Assembly: GCF_002101585.1 (NCBI RefSeq)
Contig: NZ_LQOT01000004.1
Location: 1-64,000 of the forward strand
Reading direction: 5' to 3'
Source of the DNA: Mycolicibacter engbaekii
GTDB taxonomy: Bacteria; Actinomycetota; Actinomycetes; Mycobacteriales; Mycobacteriaceae
DNA: 64,000 nucleotides
Both the position numbers and the translations under genes were made by a program. This document shows, piece after piece, positions 45,075 to 54,679 of this stretch; the first letter of the stretch is position 1; every line of letters starts with the position of its first letter. A model generated the notes under the pieces. It was given only the letters and a program-made list of their open reading frames with translations, was not told the DNA's origin and made no database searches.

Positions 45075-46910
45075 GTGAGCCACTACAAGAGCAATGTCCG
45101 TGACCAGGTCTTCAACCTCTTCGAGGTGTTCGGCCTGGACCAGGTCTTCGGCGAGGGCGACTACGCCGACCTGGACATCGACACCGCTCAGGAGATGCTC
45201 GGCGAGATGGTTCGCCTGGCCGAGGGGCCGATTGCCGCATCGTTCGTCGAGGGCGACCGCAACCCCCCGGTGTTCAACCCGGAGACCCACTCGGTCACCT
45301 TGCCCGAATCGTTCAAGAAGTCGGTGCGCGCCAACCTGGAAGGCGGCTGGGACCGGGTCGGGGTCATCGAAGAGCTTGGCGGCATCCCGATGCCCAAAGC
45401 GCTGATGTGGGCCCTGCAGGAGCACATCCTGGGCGCCAACCCGGCGGTGTGGATGTACGGCGGCGGCGCCGGCTTCGCCAACATCTTCTACAACATCGCC
45501 ACCGAGGAGCAGAAGAAGTGGGCCGTCCTCGCCGCCGAACGCGGCTGGGGTTCGACCATGGTGCTCACCGAGCCGGACGCCGGCTCGGACGTGGGCGCCG
45601 GCCGCACCAAGGCCGTGCAGCAGCCCGACGGTTCCTGGCACATCGAGGGCGTGAAGCGATTCATCACCTCGGCTGACTCCGACGACCTGTTCGAGAACAT
45701 CTTCCACCTGGTGCTGGCCCGCCCCGAGGGTGCCAAGCCCGGCACCAAGGGCCTGTCGCTGTTCTTCGTGCCGAAGTTCTTGTTCGACTTCGAAACCGGC
45801 GAACTCGGTGAGCGCAACGGGGCGTTCGTCACCAACGTCGAGCACAAGATGGGCCTGAAGGTCTCGGCCACCTGCGAGTTGACCTTCGGTCAGCACGGGG
45901 TGCCGGCCAAGGGCTGGCTGGTCGGTGAGGTGCACAACGGCATTGCGCAGATGTTCGAGGTCATCGAGCAGGCCCGCATGATGGTGGGCACCAAGGCCAT
46001 CGCCACACTGTCCACCGGCTACCTCAACGCGCTGGAGTACGCCAAGGAGCGTGTGCAGGGCGCCGACCTGACCCAGATGACCGACAAGACCGCTCCGCGG
46101 GTGACCATCACCCACCACCCGGACGTCCGTCGGTCCCTGATGACCCAGAAGGCCTACGCCGAGGGTCTGCGGGCGCTGTACATGTACACCGCGACCTTCC
46201 AGGACGCCCCGGTGGCCAAGGCGCTGCACGGGGTGGACGCCGACCTCGCGGTCCGGATCAACGACCTGATGCTGCCGATCGTCAAGGGTGTCGGCTCCGA
46301 GCAGGCCTACGCCAAGCTCACCGAGAGCCTGCAGACCCTGGGTGGCTCGGGCTTCCTCCAGGACTACCCGATCGAGCAGTACATCCGGGACGCCAAGATC
46401 GACTCCCTCTACGAGGGCACCACGGCAATTCAGGCCCAGGACTTCTTCTTCCGCAAGATCATCCGGGACAAGGGCGTTGCCCTGGGCCACGTGGCCGGCG
46501 AGATCGAGACGTTCATCAAGAACGAGACCGGCAACGGCCGGTTGAAGGCTGAGCGGGAGCTGCTGGCCACCGCCCTGGCCGACGTGCAGGGCATGGCGGC
46601 GGCGCTGACCGGCTACCTGATGGCCGCGCAGGAAGATGCCTCCAGCATCTACAAGGTCGGCCTCGGGTCGGTGCGCTTCCTGATGAGCGTCGGCGACCTG
46701 ATGATCGGCTGGTTGCTGACCCGCCAGGCCGCCGTGGCAGTGGCCAAGCTCGACGCCGGCGCGCAGGGGGCCGACCGGTCCTTCTACGAGGGCAAGATCG
46801 CGGTGGCGTCGTTCTTCACCAAGAACTTCCTGCCGTTGCTGACCAGCACTCGCTCGGTGATCGAGGCCATCGACAACGACATCATGGAGCTCGACGAAGC
46901 AGCGTTCTAA
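45075..46910 (+). CDS. fadE5: acyl-CoA dehydrogenase FadE5
   Basis: 611 residues, the same as H37Rv FadE5 (Rv0244c). GTG at 45075 with AGGAGGAA upstream. Long-form [58 protein letters not shown] and [19 protein letters not shown], with an extra C-terminal helical domain typical of the 600-residue class. Introduces the alpha,beta double bond in acyl-CoAs of wide chain length. Candidate operator sites lie directly upstream. FadA2 and FabG4, likely partners in the same cycle, are 3.5 kb away. Confidence 0.95.
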   Translation: MSHYKSNVRDQVFNLFEVFGLDQVFGEGDYADLDIDTAQEMLGEMVRLAEGPIAASFVEGDRNPPVFNPETHSVTLPESFKKSVRANLEGGWDRVGVIEELGGIPMPKALMWALQEHILGANPAVWMYGGGAGFANIFYNIATEEQKKWAVLAAERGWGSTMVLTEPDAGSDVGAGRTKAVQQPDGSWHIEGVKRFITSADSDDLFENIFHLVLARPEGAKPGTKGLSLFFVPKFLFDFETGELGERNGAFVTNVEHKMGLKVSATCELTFGQHGVPAKGWLVGEVHNGIAQMFEVIEQARMMVGTKAIATLSTGYLNALEYAKERVQGADLTQMTDKTAPRVTITHHPDVRRSLMTQKAYAEGLRALYMYTATFQDAPVAKALHGVDADLAVRINDLMLPIVKGVGSEQAYAKLTESLQTLGGSGFLQDYPIEQYIRDAKIDSLYEGTTAIQAQDFFFRKIIRDKGVALGHVAGEIETFIKNETGNGRLKAERELLATALADVQGMAAALTGYLMAAQEDASSIYKVGLGSVRFLMSVGDLMIGWLLTRQAAVAVAKLDAGAQGADRSFYEGKIAVASFFTKNFLPLLTSTRSVIEAIDNDIMELDEAAF

Positions 46911-46930
46911 GCGCTGACCGCAGGCCGCGC

Positions 46931-46959
46931 AGGCCCCCGGGGAGACCCCCTGGGGGCCT
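46931..46959. terminator. hairpin terminator after fadE5
   Basis: AGGCCCCC (46931-46938) pairs with GGGGGCCT (46952-46959); inner G and C runs extend the stem with one mismatch. It lies 20 bases after the fadE5 stop. No U-tract. Confidence 0.6.
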
Positions 46960-47046
46960 GCTGCCGTCGGGGGTACCGGCGGGTTGTCCTGATTTGTGGG
47001 ATGTATGGCGTAGACGCCACCCACCCGTACGCCGGAGACTGGTCGC

Positions 47047-48015
47047 ATGACACGCAAGGTCGTGATCCTGGGCTACGCCGGGATCCAGGCGCTGGACGTG
47101 GTCGGACCGTCCGAAGTGTTCGCCACCGCCACGTTGGCGGTGCTCGCACAGGGCGGCGACCACGATGGCTACGAGGTCACGGTGGCCAGCGCCGACGGCG
47201 CGCCGATCGCCACCAGCAGCGGACTCACGCTGCAGCCCAGCCCCCTGCCCGCACCCGACGACTCCATCGACACCCTGCTGCTGCCCGGCGGGGTCGGCAT
47301 CCATGCCGCGCAGGCAGACCCGGCCACCGTCGCCTGGATCCGCCGCGCCTCCGTTCACGCCCGGCGGGTGGTCAGCGTGTGCACCGGTGCATTCCTGGCC
47401 GCCCAGGCGGGCCTGCTCGACGGGTGCCGGGCCACCACGCATTGGGCGTTCGCCGAGGCCCTGGCGCGGCAGTTCCCGGCCGTCACCGTCGACCCGGAGC
47501 CGATCTTCCTGCGCAGTTCGGACACGGTCTGGACCGCGGCCGGGGTCACCGCCGGCATCGATCTGTCCCTGACGCTGGTCGAAGAGGACCTGGGCACCGA
47601 GGTGGCACAGACCGCAGCCCGCTGGCTGGTGCTGTATCTGCGCCGCCCCGGCGGTCAGTCCCAGTTCGCGGCGCCCGGGTGGCTCCCGCGGGCCCGCCGG
47701 GCGCCCATCCGCGAGGTGCAGGAACTGATCGACTCCGAACCGGGTGGGCCGCACCGGCTCACCGAGCTGGCCGCCCGCGCCGCGATGAGTCCCCGGCACT
47801 TCACCCGGGTCTTCACCGGCGAGGTGGGCATGACGCCGGCCGCCTACGTCGAGCGCGTACGCACCGAGGCCGCGCGCCGGCAACTCGAGGAGACCGACGA
47901 CACCGTCGTCGCGATCGCCGGCCGCTGCGGGTTCGGCACCGCAGAGACGCTGCGGCGCACATTTTTGCGCCGACTCGGCGTCTCCCCCGATCACTACCGC
48001 AAGACGTTCGCCTGA
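47047..48015 (+). CDS. GlxA-family regulator (DJ-1/PfpI domain plus AraC-type HTH)
   Basis: 322 residues, ATG 47047. N-terminal class I amidotransferase-like domain: VVILGYAGIQALDVVGPSEVF, TLLLPGGVGIH, and VVSVCTGAFLAAQAGLLDG with the nucleophile-elbow Cys. C-terminal AraC/XylS HTH pair at about residues 220-318: LTELAARAAMSPRHFTRVFTGEVGMTP and VAIAGRCGFGTAETLRRTF. These regulators typically sense small amides or quaternary amines. It is followed 11 bases later by a stand-alone DJ-1/PfpI gene, probably its target. Confidence 0.9.
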   Translation: MTRKVVILGYAGIQALDVVGPSEVFATATLAVLAQGGDHDGYEVTVASADGAPIATSSGLTLQPSPLPAPDDSIDTLLLPGGVGIHAAQADPATVAWIRRASVHARRVVSVCTGAFLAAQAGLLDGCRATTHWAFAEALARQFPAVTVDPEPIFLRSSDTVWTAAGVTAGIDLSLTLVEEDLGTEVAQTAARWLVLYLRRPGGQSQFAAPGWLPRARRAPIREVQELIDSEPGGPHRLTELAARAAMSPRHFTRVFTGEVGMTPAAYVERVRTEAARRQLEETDDTVVAIAGRCGFGTAETLRRTFLRRLGVSPDHYRKTFA

Positions 48016-48026
48016 AAGGAACAACC

Positions 48027-48755
48027 ATGCAGATCGCCGTCGTGCTCTACCCCGGCTTCACCGCCCTGGACTTCATCGGTCCCTATGAGGTGCTGCGCTG
48101 GCTCCCGGACGCGCAGGTGCGCTTCGTCTGGCACACACCGGGTCCGGTTGCCGCGGACTCTGGCGTCCTGGTGGTCGGCGCGACCCATTCCTTCGACGAG
48201 ACCCCTTCCCCCGACCTGATCCTGATCCCCGGCGGGATGACGACCATGGAACACGCCCGCGACGAAAAGCTGCTGGAATGGGTCCGCACCGCTCACCGCT
48301 CGGCAACCTGGACGACTTCGGTGTGTTCGGGTTCGATCGTGCTGGGCGCAGCCGGGTTGCTGGCAGGCAAGCGGGCCACCTCGCACTGGATGGCACTGCC
48401 CGCCCTGAAAGCCTTCGGCGCCACCGCGATCGGTGACGAGCGCATCGTTCACGACGGCGACATCGTGACCTGCGCGGGTGTGTCGGCGGGTATCGACCTC
48501 GGCCTGTGGCTGGCCGGCCAGATCGGCGGGGAAGGTCGCGCCAAGGCCATTCAGCTGTCCATCGAATACGACCCGCAGCCGCCGTTCGACTCCGGCCACA
48601 CCTCCAAGGCCTCGGTGCCGACCAAGACGGCGGCCACCGCGCTGATGGCGCGGGAGCTGGCGAAGCCGGCCCGGCTGAAAGCCAGCGCGCTGCTGTTGTG
48701 GGATCAGGCACTCGGTGCGGTGCGCGCCCGTAGTGCCCAAACGGTCCGCCGTTGA
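48027..48755 (+). CDS. DJ-1/PfpI family protein (isocyanide hydratase-like)
   Basis: 242 residues, ATG 48027 with AAAGGA upstream and only 11 bases from the GlxA-like stop. Family pattern: AVVLYPGFTALDFIGPYEVLRWLPD, LILIPGGMTTM, and TSVCSGSIVLGAAGLLAGKRATSHW with the conserved Cys elbow. The C-terminal extension of about 50 residues is longer than minimal DJ-1 proteins. The substrate cannot be told; isocyanide hydratase or a related amidase-type activity is possible. Its stop lies within a strong hairpin. Confidence 0.88.
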   Translation: MQIAVVLYPGFTALDFIGPYEVLRWLPDAQVRFVWHTPGPVAADSGVLVVGATHSFDETPSPDLILIPGGMTTMEHARDEKLLEWVRTAHRSATWTTSVCSGSIVLGAAGLLAGKRATSHWMALPALKAFGATAIGDERIVHDGDIVTCAGVSAGIDLGLWLAGQIGGEGRAKAIQLSIEYDPQPPFDSGHTSKASVPTKTAATALMARELAKPARLKASALLLWDQALGAVRARSAQTVRR

Positions 48756-48780
48756 ATCCCCTCAGTTCAACGGCGGACCG
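48742..48780. terminator. hairpin overlapping the DJ-1/PfpI stop codon
   Basis: CGGTCCGCCGTTGAA (48742-48756) and TTCAACGGCGGACCG (48766-48780) are perfect 15-base arms with a 9-base loop. The gene's TGA (48753-48755) is inside the left arm, so the last codons form part of the terminator stem. Confidence 0.75.
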
Positions 48781-48890
48781 GAGCAGGCGGCTCGGCGGCG
48801 GTCACCACACCGGTGAGCGCGGCGGAACGGCCCGTGCCTGGTCTACCCGGCGATGCCGCAACTCAAACGTCGCGTCGCGGCGCCGGTCGT

Positions 48891-50225
48891 CTAACCCTCG
48901 AGGATGGCGGCCACGCCCTGGCCTCCGGCGGCACAGATCGAGATCAGCGCACGCACCGGCTGGTTCTTGGCGGCGCCCTTCTTGGCCGCCTTCGCCTCGG
49001 CGATCTGCTTTGCCGCCTGCGCCACGATTCGACCGCCGGTGGCGGCGAACGGGTGTCCGGACGCCAACGACGACCCGTTGACGTTGAGCTTCGACCGATC
49101 GATGGACCCCAGCGCCGCATCCAGCCCCAGCCGCTGCTTGCAGTACTCGGGCGACTCCCAGGCCGCCAGATGGCACAGGACCGTGGCCGCGAACGCCTCG
49201 TGGATCTCGTAGAAGTCGAAGTCCTGCAGGGTCAGCCCGTTACGCGCCAGCAGACGCGGCACCGCGTAGGTCGGGGCCATCAGCAGGCCGTCGGCGCCGT
49301 TGACGTAGTCGACCGCCGCCGTCTCGGCGTCCACGAAGTAGGCCAGCGGAGTCAGGCCGCGCGCCGCGGCCCACTCCTCGCTGGCAAACAGCGCCACCGA
49401 GGCTCCATCGGTGAGCGGAGTGGAGTTGCCCGCCGTCATGGTGGCGTCGCCGGCCTTCGTGCCGAACACCGGCTTGAGCGTGGCGAGCTTCTCCGGGCTG
49501 GATTGCGGCCGCAGGTTGTCGTCGCGGTAGAGGCCCTGGAAGGGCGTGATGAGGTCGTCGAAGAAGCCGCGATCGTAGGCGGCCGCCATGTTGCGGTGAC
49601 TGGCCGCGGCAAGCTCGTCCTGGTCGATCCGCTTGATGCCCATCGCCTTGGTGGTGATGGCCTGGTGCTCGCCCATCGACAGACCGGTGCGGGCCTCCTT
49701 GTTGGCCGGGATCTCGACACCCAGCGCCGCGGGCAGCTTGCCCACCAGCTTCAACCGCTGCGTGGTGGACTTGGCCCGGCGCAGCGCGAGCAGCGTGCGG
49801 CGCAGTTCGTTGCCGATCGCCAGCGGCGCATCGGAGGTGGTGTCCACTCCCCCGGCGGCGGCGACCTCGTAGCGGCCGGCAGCGATCCCGTCTGCGGCGC
49901 AGATCGCTGCCTGCAGCCCGGTGCCGCAGGCCTGCTGCAGGTCGAACGCCGGGGTGTAGGGCGACAGCGCCGAACCCAGGACGCACTCGCGAATCAGGTT
50001 GAAGTCACGGCTGTGCTTGAGCACCGCCCCGCCGACCACCGCGTCCAGCTTCTCGCCGGACAGGCCGAAACGGTCGATCAGACCGCCCAGCGCGGCGGTG
50101 AACATGTCCTGGTTGGACGCGTTGGCGTAGGCGCCGTCCGAACGCGCGAAGGGAATGCGATTGCCGCCGAGAACAGCGACGCGACGGCGCGTACCGGCGG
50201 GTTGAGCAGCAGATGCAGATGACAC
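48891..50225 (-). CDS. fadA2: acetyl-CoA acyltransferase (thiolase) FadA2
   Basis: 444 residues from a GTG at 50225 with GGAGAGA upstream. Thiolase motifs: nucleophile Cys in LQQACGTGLQAA, the GGVDTTSDAP turn, NGSSLASGHPFAATGGRIV, and the second Cys in SICAAGGQG at the C-terminus. Catalyses thiolytic cleavage of 3-ketoacyl-CoA or the reverse condensation. Divergent from fabG4 across 136 bases containing TTAC-N6-GTAA. Matches Rv0243. Confidence 0.95.
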   Translation of the reverse strand: MSSASAAQPAGTRRRVAVLGGNRIPFARSDGAYANASNQDMFTAALGGLIDRFGLSGEKLDAVVGGAVLKHSRDFNLIRECVLGSALSPYTPAFDLQQACGTGLQAAICAADGIAAGRYEVAAAGGVDTTSDAPLAIGNELRRTLLALRRAKSTTQRLKLVGKLPAALGVEIPANKEARTGLSMGEHQAITTKAMGIKRIDQDELAAASHRNMAAAYDRGFFDDLITPFQGLYRDDNLRPQSSPEKLATLKPVFGTKAGDATMTAGNSTPLTDGASVALFASEEWAAARGLTPLAYFVDAETAAVDYVNGADGLLMAPTYAVPRLLARNGLTLQDFDFYEIHEAFAATVLCHLAAWESPEYCKQRLGLDAALGSIDRSKLNVNGSSLASGHPFAATGGRIVAQAAKQIAEAKAAKKGAAKNQPVRALISICAAGGQGVAAILEG

Positions 50226-50279
50226 GGTCTCTCCGATGTGATGCTGGGTCCCCCCGCGTTGCCGGGGACGGTCGGACTG

Positions 50280-50310
50280 ATACTACCCAGTATTCTTACT
50301 CTGGAGTAAG
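50280..50310. promoter_or_regulatory. fadA2/fabG4 operator: TTAC-N6-GTAA site plus an adjacent copy
   Basis: CTTAC (50295-50299) - TCTGGA - GTAAG (50306-50310) is a perfect 5-base inverted repeat. Directly beside it ATAC-TACCCA-GTAT (50280-50293) repeats the TAC-N6-GTA form with a 16-base offset. It sits between the divergent fadA2 and fabG4 starts. Confidence 0.65.
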
Positions 50311-50361
50311 TTCGTTGTCGACACCGCGCACCAGGCACGTCCTCACACGGAAGGCAGCTCA

Positions 50362-51726
50362 GTGGCCCCGAAGCTCTCGTCGGACCTGTTGTCCCAGATC
50401 CTCAACTCCGCCCCCGGATCGTTCCTGTCCAAGCAGCTCGGCGTACCGCAGGCCGAGAGCCTGCGCCGTTACCGGGTCGGCGAACCCCCACTGGCCGGAC
50501 CGCTGCTGATCGGCGGCGCGGGCCGGGTGGCCGAGCCGCTGCGGGCCGCGCTGGCCGACGACTACCAGCTTGTCGGCGACAACCTCGGCGGCCGGTGGGC
50601 CGACTCCTTCGGCGGGCTGGTCTTCGATGCGACCGGCATCACCACGCCCGCCGGGCTGACCGCACTCCACGAGTTCTTCACCCCCCTGCTGCGCAACGTC
50701 GGCCGCTGCGGCCGGCTGGTGGTCGTCGGCACCACCCCGGAGGCGGCCGGCAGCGTCGACGAGCGGATCGCCCAGCGGGCACTGGAAGGCTTCACCCGCT
50801 CACTGGGCAAGGAACTGCAGCGCGGCGCCACGGTGCAGCTGGTGTATCTGTCGCCGGACGCCAAGCCCGGCGCCACCGGTCTGGAATCGACGCTGCGATT
50901 CATTCTCTCGGCCCGCTCGGCATACGTCGACGGCCAGGTGTTCTACGTGGGCGCCGACGACGCGACAGCCCCCGCCGACTGGGACAAGCCGCTGGAGGGC
51001 AAGGTGGCGATCATCACCGGCGCGGCGCGCGGTATCGGTGCCACCATCGCCGAGGTGTTCGCCCGGGACGGCGCCACGGTGGTCGCCATCGACGTTCCGG
51101 CCGCCGCCGAGGCACTCAACGCGACCGCCGCGCGGGTGGGCGGCACCGCGCTGACGCTGGACGTCACCGCCGACGACGCCGTGGAGCAGATCACCGCCCA
51201 CCTCAAGCAGCACCACGACGGCAAGGCCGACGTACTGGTCAACAACGCCGGCATCACCCGCGACAAGTTGCTGGCCAACATGGACGACAGCCGCTGGAAC
51301 GCTGTCCTGGCGGTCAACCTGCTTGCCCCGCAACGCCTTACCGAGGGGCTGGTCGCCAACGGCAGCATCGGTGCGGGCGGCCGGGTGATCGGTCTGTCAT
51401 CGATGGCCGGAATCGCGGGCAACCGGGGTCAGACGAACTACGCGACCACCAAGGCCGGGATGATCGGCCTGACCGAGGCGTTGGCTCCGTCCCTGGCGGA
51501 GAAGGGCATCACGATCAACGCGGTGGCCCCGGGCTTCATCGAAACGGAGATGACGGCGGCGATCCCGCTGGCCACCCGCGAGGTCGGCCGCCGGCTGAAC
51601 TCGCTGTTCCAGGGCGGCCAGCCCGTCGATGTCGCCGAGTTGATCGGCTACTTCGCCAGCCCGGCCTCCAATGCGGTGACCGGCAACACCATCCGGGTCT
51701 GCGGCCAAGCCATGCTGGGCGCCTGA
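50362..51726 (+). CDS. fabG4: 3-oxoacyl reductase FabG4 (high-molecular-weight FabG)
   Basis: 454 residues, identical in length to H37Rv FabG4 (Rv0242c). GTG at 50362 with GGAAGG upstream. An N-terminal flavodoxin-like Rossmann domain without cofactor motif (about residues 1-205) precedes the active SDR domain (about 210-454): [34 protein letters not shown] and YATTKAGM. Reported to use NADH and to reduce 3-oxoacyl-CoA. Followed by htdX (MaoC), so the two supply reductase and dehydratase steps. Confidence 0.95.
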   Translation: MAPKLSSDLLSQILNSAPGSFLSKQLGVPQAESLRRYRVGEPPLAGPLLIGGAGRVAEPLRAALADDYQLVGDNLGGRWADSFGGLVFDATGITTPAGLTALHEFFTPLLRNVGRCGRLVVVGTTPEAAGSVDERIAQRALEGFTRSLGKELQRGATVQLVYLSPDAKPGATGLESTLRFILSARSAYVDGQVFYVGADDATAPADWDKPLEGKVAIITGAARGIGATIAEVFARDGATVVAIDVPAAAEALNATAARVGGTALTLDVTADDAVEQITAHLKQHHDGKADVLVNNAGITRDKLLANMDDSRWNAVLAVNLLAPQRLTEGLVANGSIGAGGRVIGLSSMAGIAGNRGQTNYATTKAGMIGLTEALAPSLAEKGITINAVAPGFIETEMTAAIPLATREVGRRLNSLFQGGQPVDVAELIGYFASPASNAVTGNTIRVCGQAMLGA

Positions 51727-51805
51727 CCCCCACCCCGACAACGATGCCGTGGGAGCCCCGGCCGCGCTGCGGTGGGGACACCCGTGATGAGAAGGAAGGG
51801 CACCT

Positions 51806-52657
51806 GTGAGTGATGTGACGCAGCCGAGCGGGTTGAGAAACATGGTGCGCGCGGTCGCCGGGGCACTGCCCTTCGTCCCGCGCAGTCAGACCCTGCCGAA
51901 CCGGACACTGCGGGTCGACGAGCTGACCATCGATCCCGAAAACGTGGCCGCCTACGCGGCCGTCACCGGATTACGGTTCGCCGACCAGGTCCCGCTGACT
52001 TATCCCTTCGCGCTGACATTTCCGATGGTGATGGCGCTGGCGACCGGCTTCGACTTCCCCTTCGCGGCGATGGGCTCGGTGCACACCGAGAACCGCATCA
52101 CGCGCCACCGCCCGATCGCGGTCACCGACACGGTCGGGGTGACCGTTCGGGCGGCGAACCTGCGGGAGCACCGTAAGGGTTTGTTGGTCGACATCCTCAC
52201 CGACATCAATATCGGCAACGAAACGGCCTGGAATCAGGTGACGACGTTTTTGCATCAGCAGCGCACCAACCTGTCCGATGAGCCCAAGCCCGAACCGGCC
52301 AAGCCGCCCAAACTGGGCCCGCCCAACGCGGTGCTGCGGGTCACCCCGGGGCAGATTCGGCGTTACGCATCGGTGAGCGGAGACCACAACCCGATCCACA
52401 CCAGCTCGATCGGCGCCAAGTTGTTCGGGTTTCCGACCGCTATCGCGCACGGGATGTTCTCGGCGGCCACGGTGCTGGCCAACATCGAAGGCGTGCTTCC
52501 CGATGCGGTCGACTACTCGGTGCGGTTCGGCAAGCCGATGCTGCTACCGGCCAGCCCGGGCCTTTACGTCGACAAGGTCGACGGCGGCTGGGATCTGGCA
52601 CTGCGCAACATCGCCAAGGGCTACCCGTATCTGACCGGGGCGGTGCGGGCGCTGTAG
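51806..52657 (+). CDS. htdX: 3-hydroxyacyl dehydratase HtdX (MaoC-like)
   Basis: 283 residues from a GTG at 51806 with GAAGGAAGG upstream. N-terminal degenerate hot-dog half and a C-terminal half carrying the hydratase-2 motif YASVSGDHNPIHTSSIGAKLFGF with catalytic Asp and His. TAIAHGMFSAATVLANIEG follows. Matches Rv0241c. Reversible hydration of trans-2-enoyl-CoA/ACP, completing the fadE5-htdX-fabG4-fadA2 set. Ends 15 bases before the convergent tetR stop. Confidence 0.93.
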   Translation: MSDVTQPSGLRNMVRAVAGALPFVPRSQTLPNRTLRVDELTIDPENVAAYAAVTGLRFADQVPLTYPFALTFPMVMALATGFDFPFAAMGSVHTENRITRHRPIAVTDTVGVTVRAANLREHRKGLLVDILTDINIGNETAWNQVTTFLHQQRTNLSDEPKPEPAKPPKLGPPNAVLRVTPGQIRRYASVSGDHNPIHTSSIGAKLFGFPTAIAHGMFSAATVLANIEGVLPDAVDYSVRFGKPMLLPASPGLYVDKVDGGWDLALRNIAKGYPYLTGAVRAL

Positions 52658-52672
52658 CGGCGCAACCCCGGC

Positions 52673-53299
52673 TCAGCCGGCGGCGACGGCGTCGGCGCCG
52701 TCGCGGCCGCCGGGGGCTTCTTTGAGGCCGCGCCAGAACAGGTCGATCATCAGTTCGCCGGCTTCGTCCACGCCGGTGTCGCCGGTGCTGACGCGGCTGG
52801 CGATGGCCTCGCCGGCACCCACCAGCGCGACCGCCATGAGTTCGAAGTCGACGCCCGGTTCGGGTTTGCGGGTGCCGGCGCGCAGCAACCGGCCGACCAG
52901 TTCGATGATGCGCTCGCGGCCCTCGCGAACGGTGTGGGCGAAGGCCTGCGAACTGGTGGCCTGGGTGTACATCACGATCCATGACGCCCGGTTGGCATCG
53001 ATATATTGCAGGAACGCCCGAATCGTGTTGCTCAGCATCTCTTTCGGCGGCTGCTGAAAATCGATCCCGGTACGCAGCGTCTCGACGAAACGGCGCAGTT
53101 CGCGGTCCAGGCAGGCCCCGAACAGTTCTTCTTTGGAGCCGTAATACAGGTAGAGCATCGGCTTGGAGATCTGGGCGGCCGCGGCGATCGAATCCATCGA
53201 GGTCTCGTGATAGCCGTTGATCGAGAACATCTGGACCGCGGCGTCGAGCATCTGCTGTTCGCGCACGGCCCGCGGTAACCGTTTGCTACCAGCTGCCAT
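52673..53299 (-). CDS. TetR family regulator (Rv0238-like), candidate regulator of fadE5/fadA2/fabG4
   Basis: 208 residues, ATG 53299. N-terminal HTH: QMLDAAVQMFSINGYHETSMDSIAAAAQISKPMLYLYYGSKEELF, split by the usual turn (family pattern). C-terminal domain is helical with FQQPPKEMLSNTIRAFLQYI and LMAVALVGAGEAIASRVS. A TTAC-N6-GTAA site lies 38 bases upstream of its start, and equivalent sites precede fadE5 and fadA2/fabG4. That pattern suggests it controls the whole fatty-acid set, perhaps with an acyl-CoA ligand (inference). Confidence 0.92.
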   Translation of the reverse strand: MAAGSKRLPRAVREQQMLDAAVQMFSINGYHETSMDSIAAAAQISKPMLYLYYGSKEELFGACLDRELRRFVETLRTGIDFQQPPKEMLSNTIRAFLQYIDANRASWIVMYTQATSSQAFAHTVREGRERIIELVGRLLRAGTRKPEPGVDFELMAVALVGAGEAIASRVSTGDTGVDEAGELMIDLFWRGLKEAPGGRDGADAVAAG

Positions 53300-53337
53300 C
53301 GCCTCGAGGTCCTTCCGCGTTCCCCCTCCGGCGCGAT

Positions 53338-53353
53338 CTTACCGAAGAGTAAC
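53338..53353. promoter_or_regulatory. TTAC-N6-GTAA operator upstream of the tetR gene
   Basis: CTTAC (53338-53342) - CGAAGA - GTAAC (53349-53353). The inner TTAC and GTAA are exact inverted repeats. It lies between the tetR ATG (53299) and the stop of lpqI (53374), consistent with autoregulation. Confidence 0.6.
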
Positions 53354-53373
53354 TTGGGCTCCTGCTGCCGGGA

Positions 53374-54552
53374 TCACCCGTGGCAGTGCGTACCTGGCCG
53401 CTTGACCGCGGCCACCCGGGCCAGCGAGGCGTCGATGGCCTCCTGCTTGAGCTCACCGGCCGACACCGCCTGCTCCAACCGGTCGAGCACCGCCGGCACC
53501 TCGTCGGTGGTGACCCACAGCGCCACGTCGACACCGGCCGCAAGGCTGCGCAGCACCGCCTCGGCGACCCCGTAGTGCTCGGTGATCGCCGCCATCGACG
53601 ACAGATCGTCGCTGAACACCGGACCGTCGAACGCCGGCGCGTGATAACCGGTGCCGGTGCGCAGCAGCTCGACGGCCGCCGGGCTCAGGCTGGCCGGGTC
53701 CTCGGTGAGCCCGGGCACCTCCAGGTGGCCCATCATGACCGCTACCGGGGCCTGGGTGACCAGCGTGCGGTAGGGAATCAGGTCGTTTTCCCGCAACTGC
53801 GGCAGGTCCGGCGTGATCACCACGCCGGCGGTGTGCGAGTCGCCGGAGCCGTGGCCGTGGCCGGGGAAGTGTTTGAGCACCGGCAGCAGCCCGGCGTCCC
53901 GCAATCCCTGGGCGTATGCGCCGGCGTACTCGGTGACCTTGGCCGGGTCCGCCCCGAAGGACCGGTCACCGATCACGGTGTCGTCGTCGGTGTCGTCGTC
54001 CACGACGTCGACCACCGGCGCGAAGTCGACGGTGATGCCCAGCTCGGCCATCTGGCGGCCGCGCTGCGCCGCCAGCTCACGGACCTGCTCGGGGGTGCTG
54101 GTCTGCGCGAGTTCCTTGGCCGACGGCGACGATCCGATCAGCGACGACAGCCGCGACACCCGGCCGCCCTCCTCGTCCACACTGACCGCCAGCGGCAGCG
54201 GGCCGGTGGGGGCCTGGCTCTCCTTGATCTCCTTCAGAGAACCATCGGTGAGCATGGACAACTCGGTCCAGCTGCCGATGAAGATGCCGCCGACGTGGTG
54301 ATCGGTGACGACCGCGCGAGCATCCGCCGCGTCGCGAACCCCCACCATCACCAGCTGCGCCAGCTTGTCGCGCACCGACAGGGCGGACAGCTGCTCACAC
54401 ACCGGGTCCGCTGCCGGGGAGGCGGCCGTCGGGGCGGCCTCAGACGCCGGCGCGGGCGTCTCGTCGCGGTGCGAGCACGACGTGACGAGTGCCGGCAGCG
54501 CTACGGCGGCCAGCAACAGGCCGGGCAGTTGTCGAGTCAGCGTTCCAGGCAT
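53374..54552 (-). CDS. lpqI: lipoprotein LpqI, NagZ-type beta-N-acetylglucosaminidase (GH3)
   Basis: 392 residues, ATG 54552. Signal peptide with lipobox (LVTSC), so a lipid-anchored cell-envelope protein. GH3 landmarks: LVMVGVRD, SVDEEGGRVSRL, VDFAPVVDV, KHFPGHGHGSGDSH (the NagZ His/Asp motif) and FSDDLSSMAAI with the nucleophile Asp. Releases N-acetylglucosamine from peptidoglycan fragments during wall recycling. Matches Rv0237. Same strand as tetR, diverging from the small-peptide/aftD unit. Confidence 0.95.
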   Translation of the reverse strand: MPGTLTRQLPGLLLAAVALPALVTSCSHRDETPAPASEAAPTAASPAADPVCEQLSALSVRDKLAQLVMVGVRDAADARAVVTDHHVGGIFIGSWTELSMLTDGSLKEIKESQAPTGPLPLAVSVDEEGGRVSRLSSLIGSSPSAKELAQTSTPEQVRELAAQRGRQMAELGITVDFAPVVDVVDDDTDDDTVIGDRSFGADPAKVTEYAGAYAQGLRDAGLLPVLKHFPGHGHGSGDSHTAGVVITPDLPQLRENDLIPYRTLVTQAPVAVMMGHLEVPGLTEDPASLSPAAVELLRTGTGYHAPAFDGPVFSDDLSSMAAITEHYGVAEAVLRSLAAGVDVALWVTTDEVPAVLDRLEQAVSAGELKQEAIDASLARVAAVKRPGTHCHG

Positions 54553-54679
54553 CGCACCATGCTGTCACGGCCGGAACAACCGGCCTCACAAGGCCCACAT
54601 GCTAGTTTGGCGGGCGGGGGCCAGCGGGGGTGATGGTGCCCCGACGAACACGTCACGAGAGTGCAGAAGGAGCCTGACC

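Noticed and set aside
45003..47057. 684-residue open frame opposite fadE5
   Set aside because: Third-position GC bias produces long antisense frames; the sequence has no recognisable domain and lies entirely over fadE5. Similar antisense frames opposite fadE6 (10638-12095), sdhA (40813-42621) and aftD (56598-59048) were rejected for the same reason.
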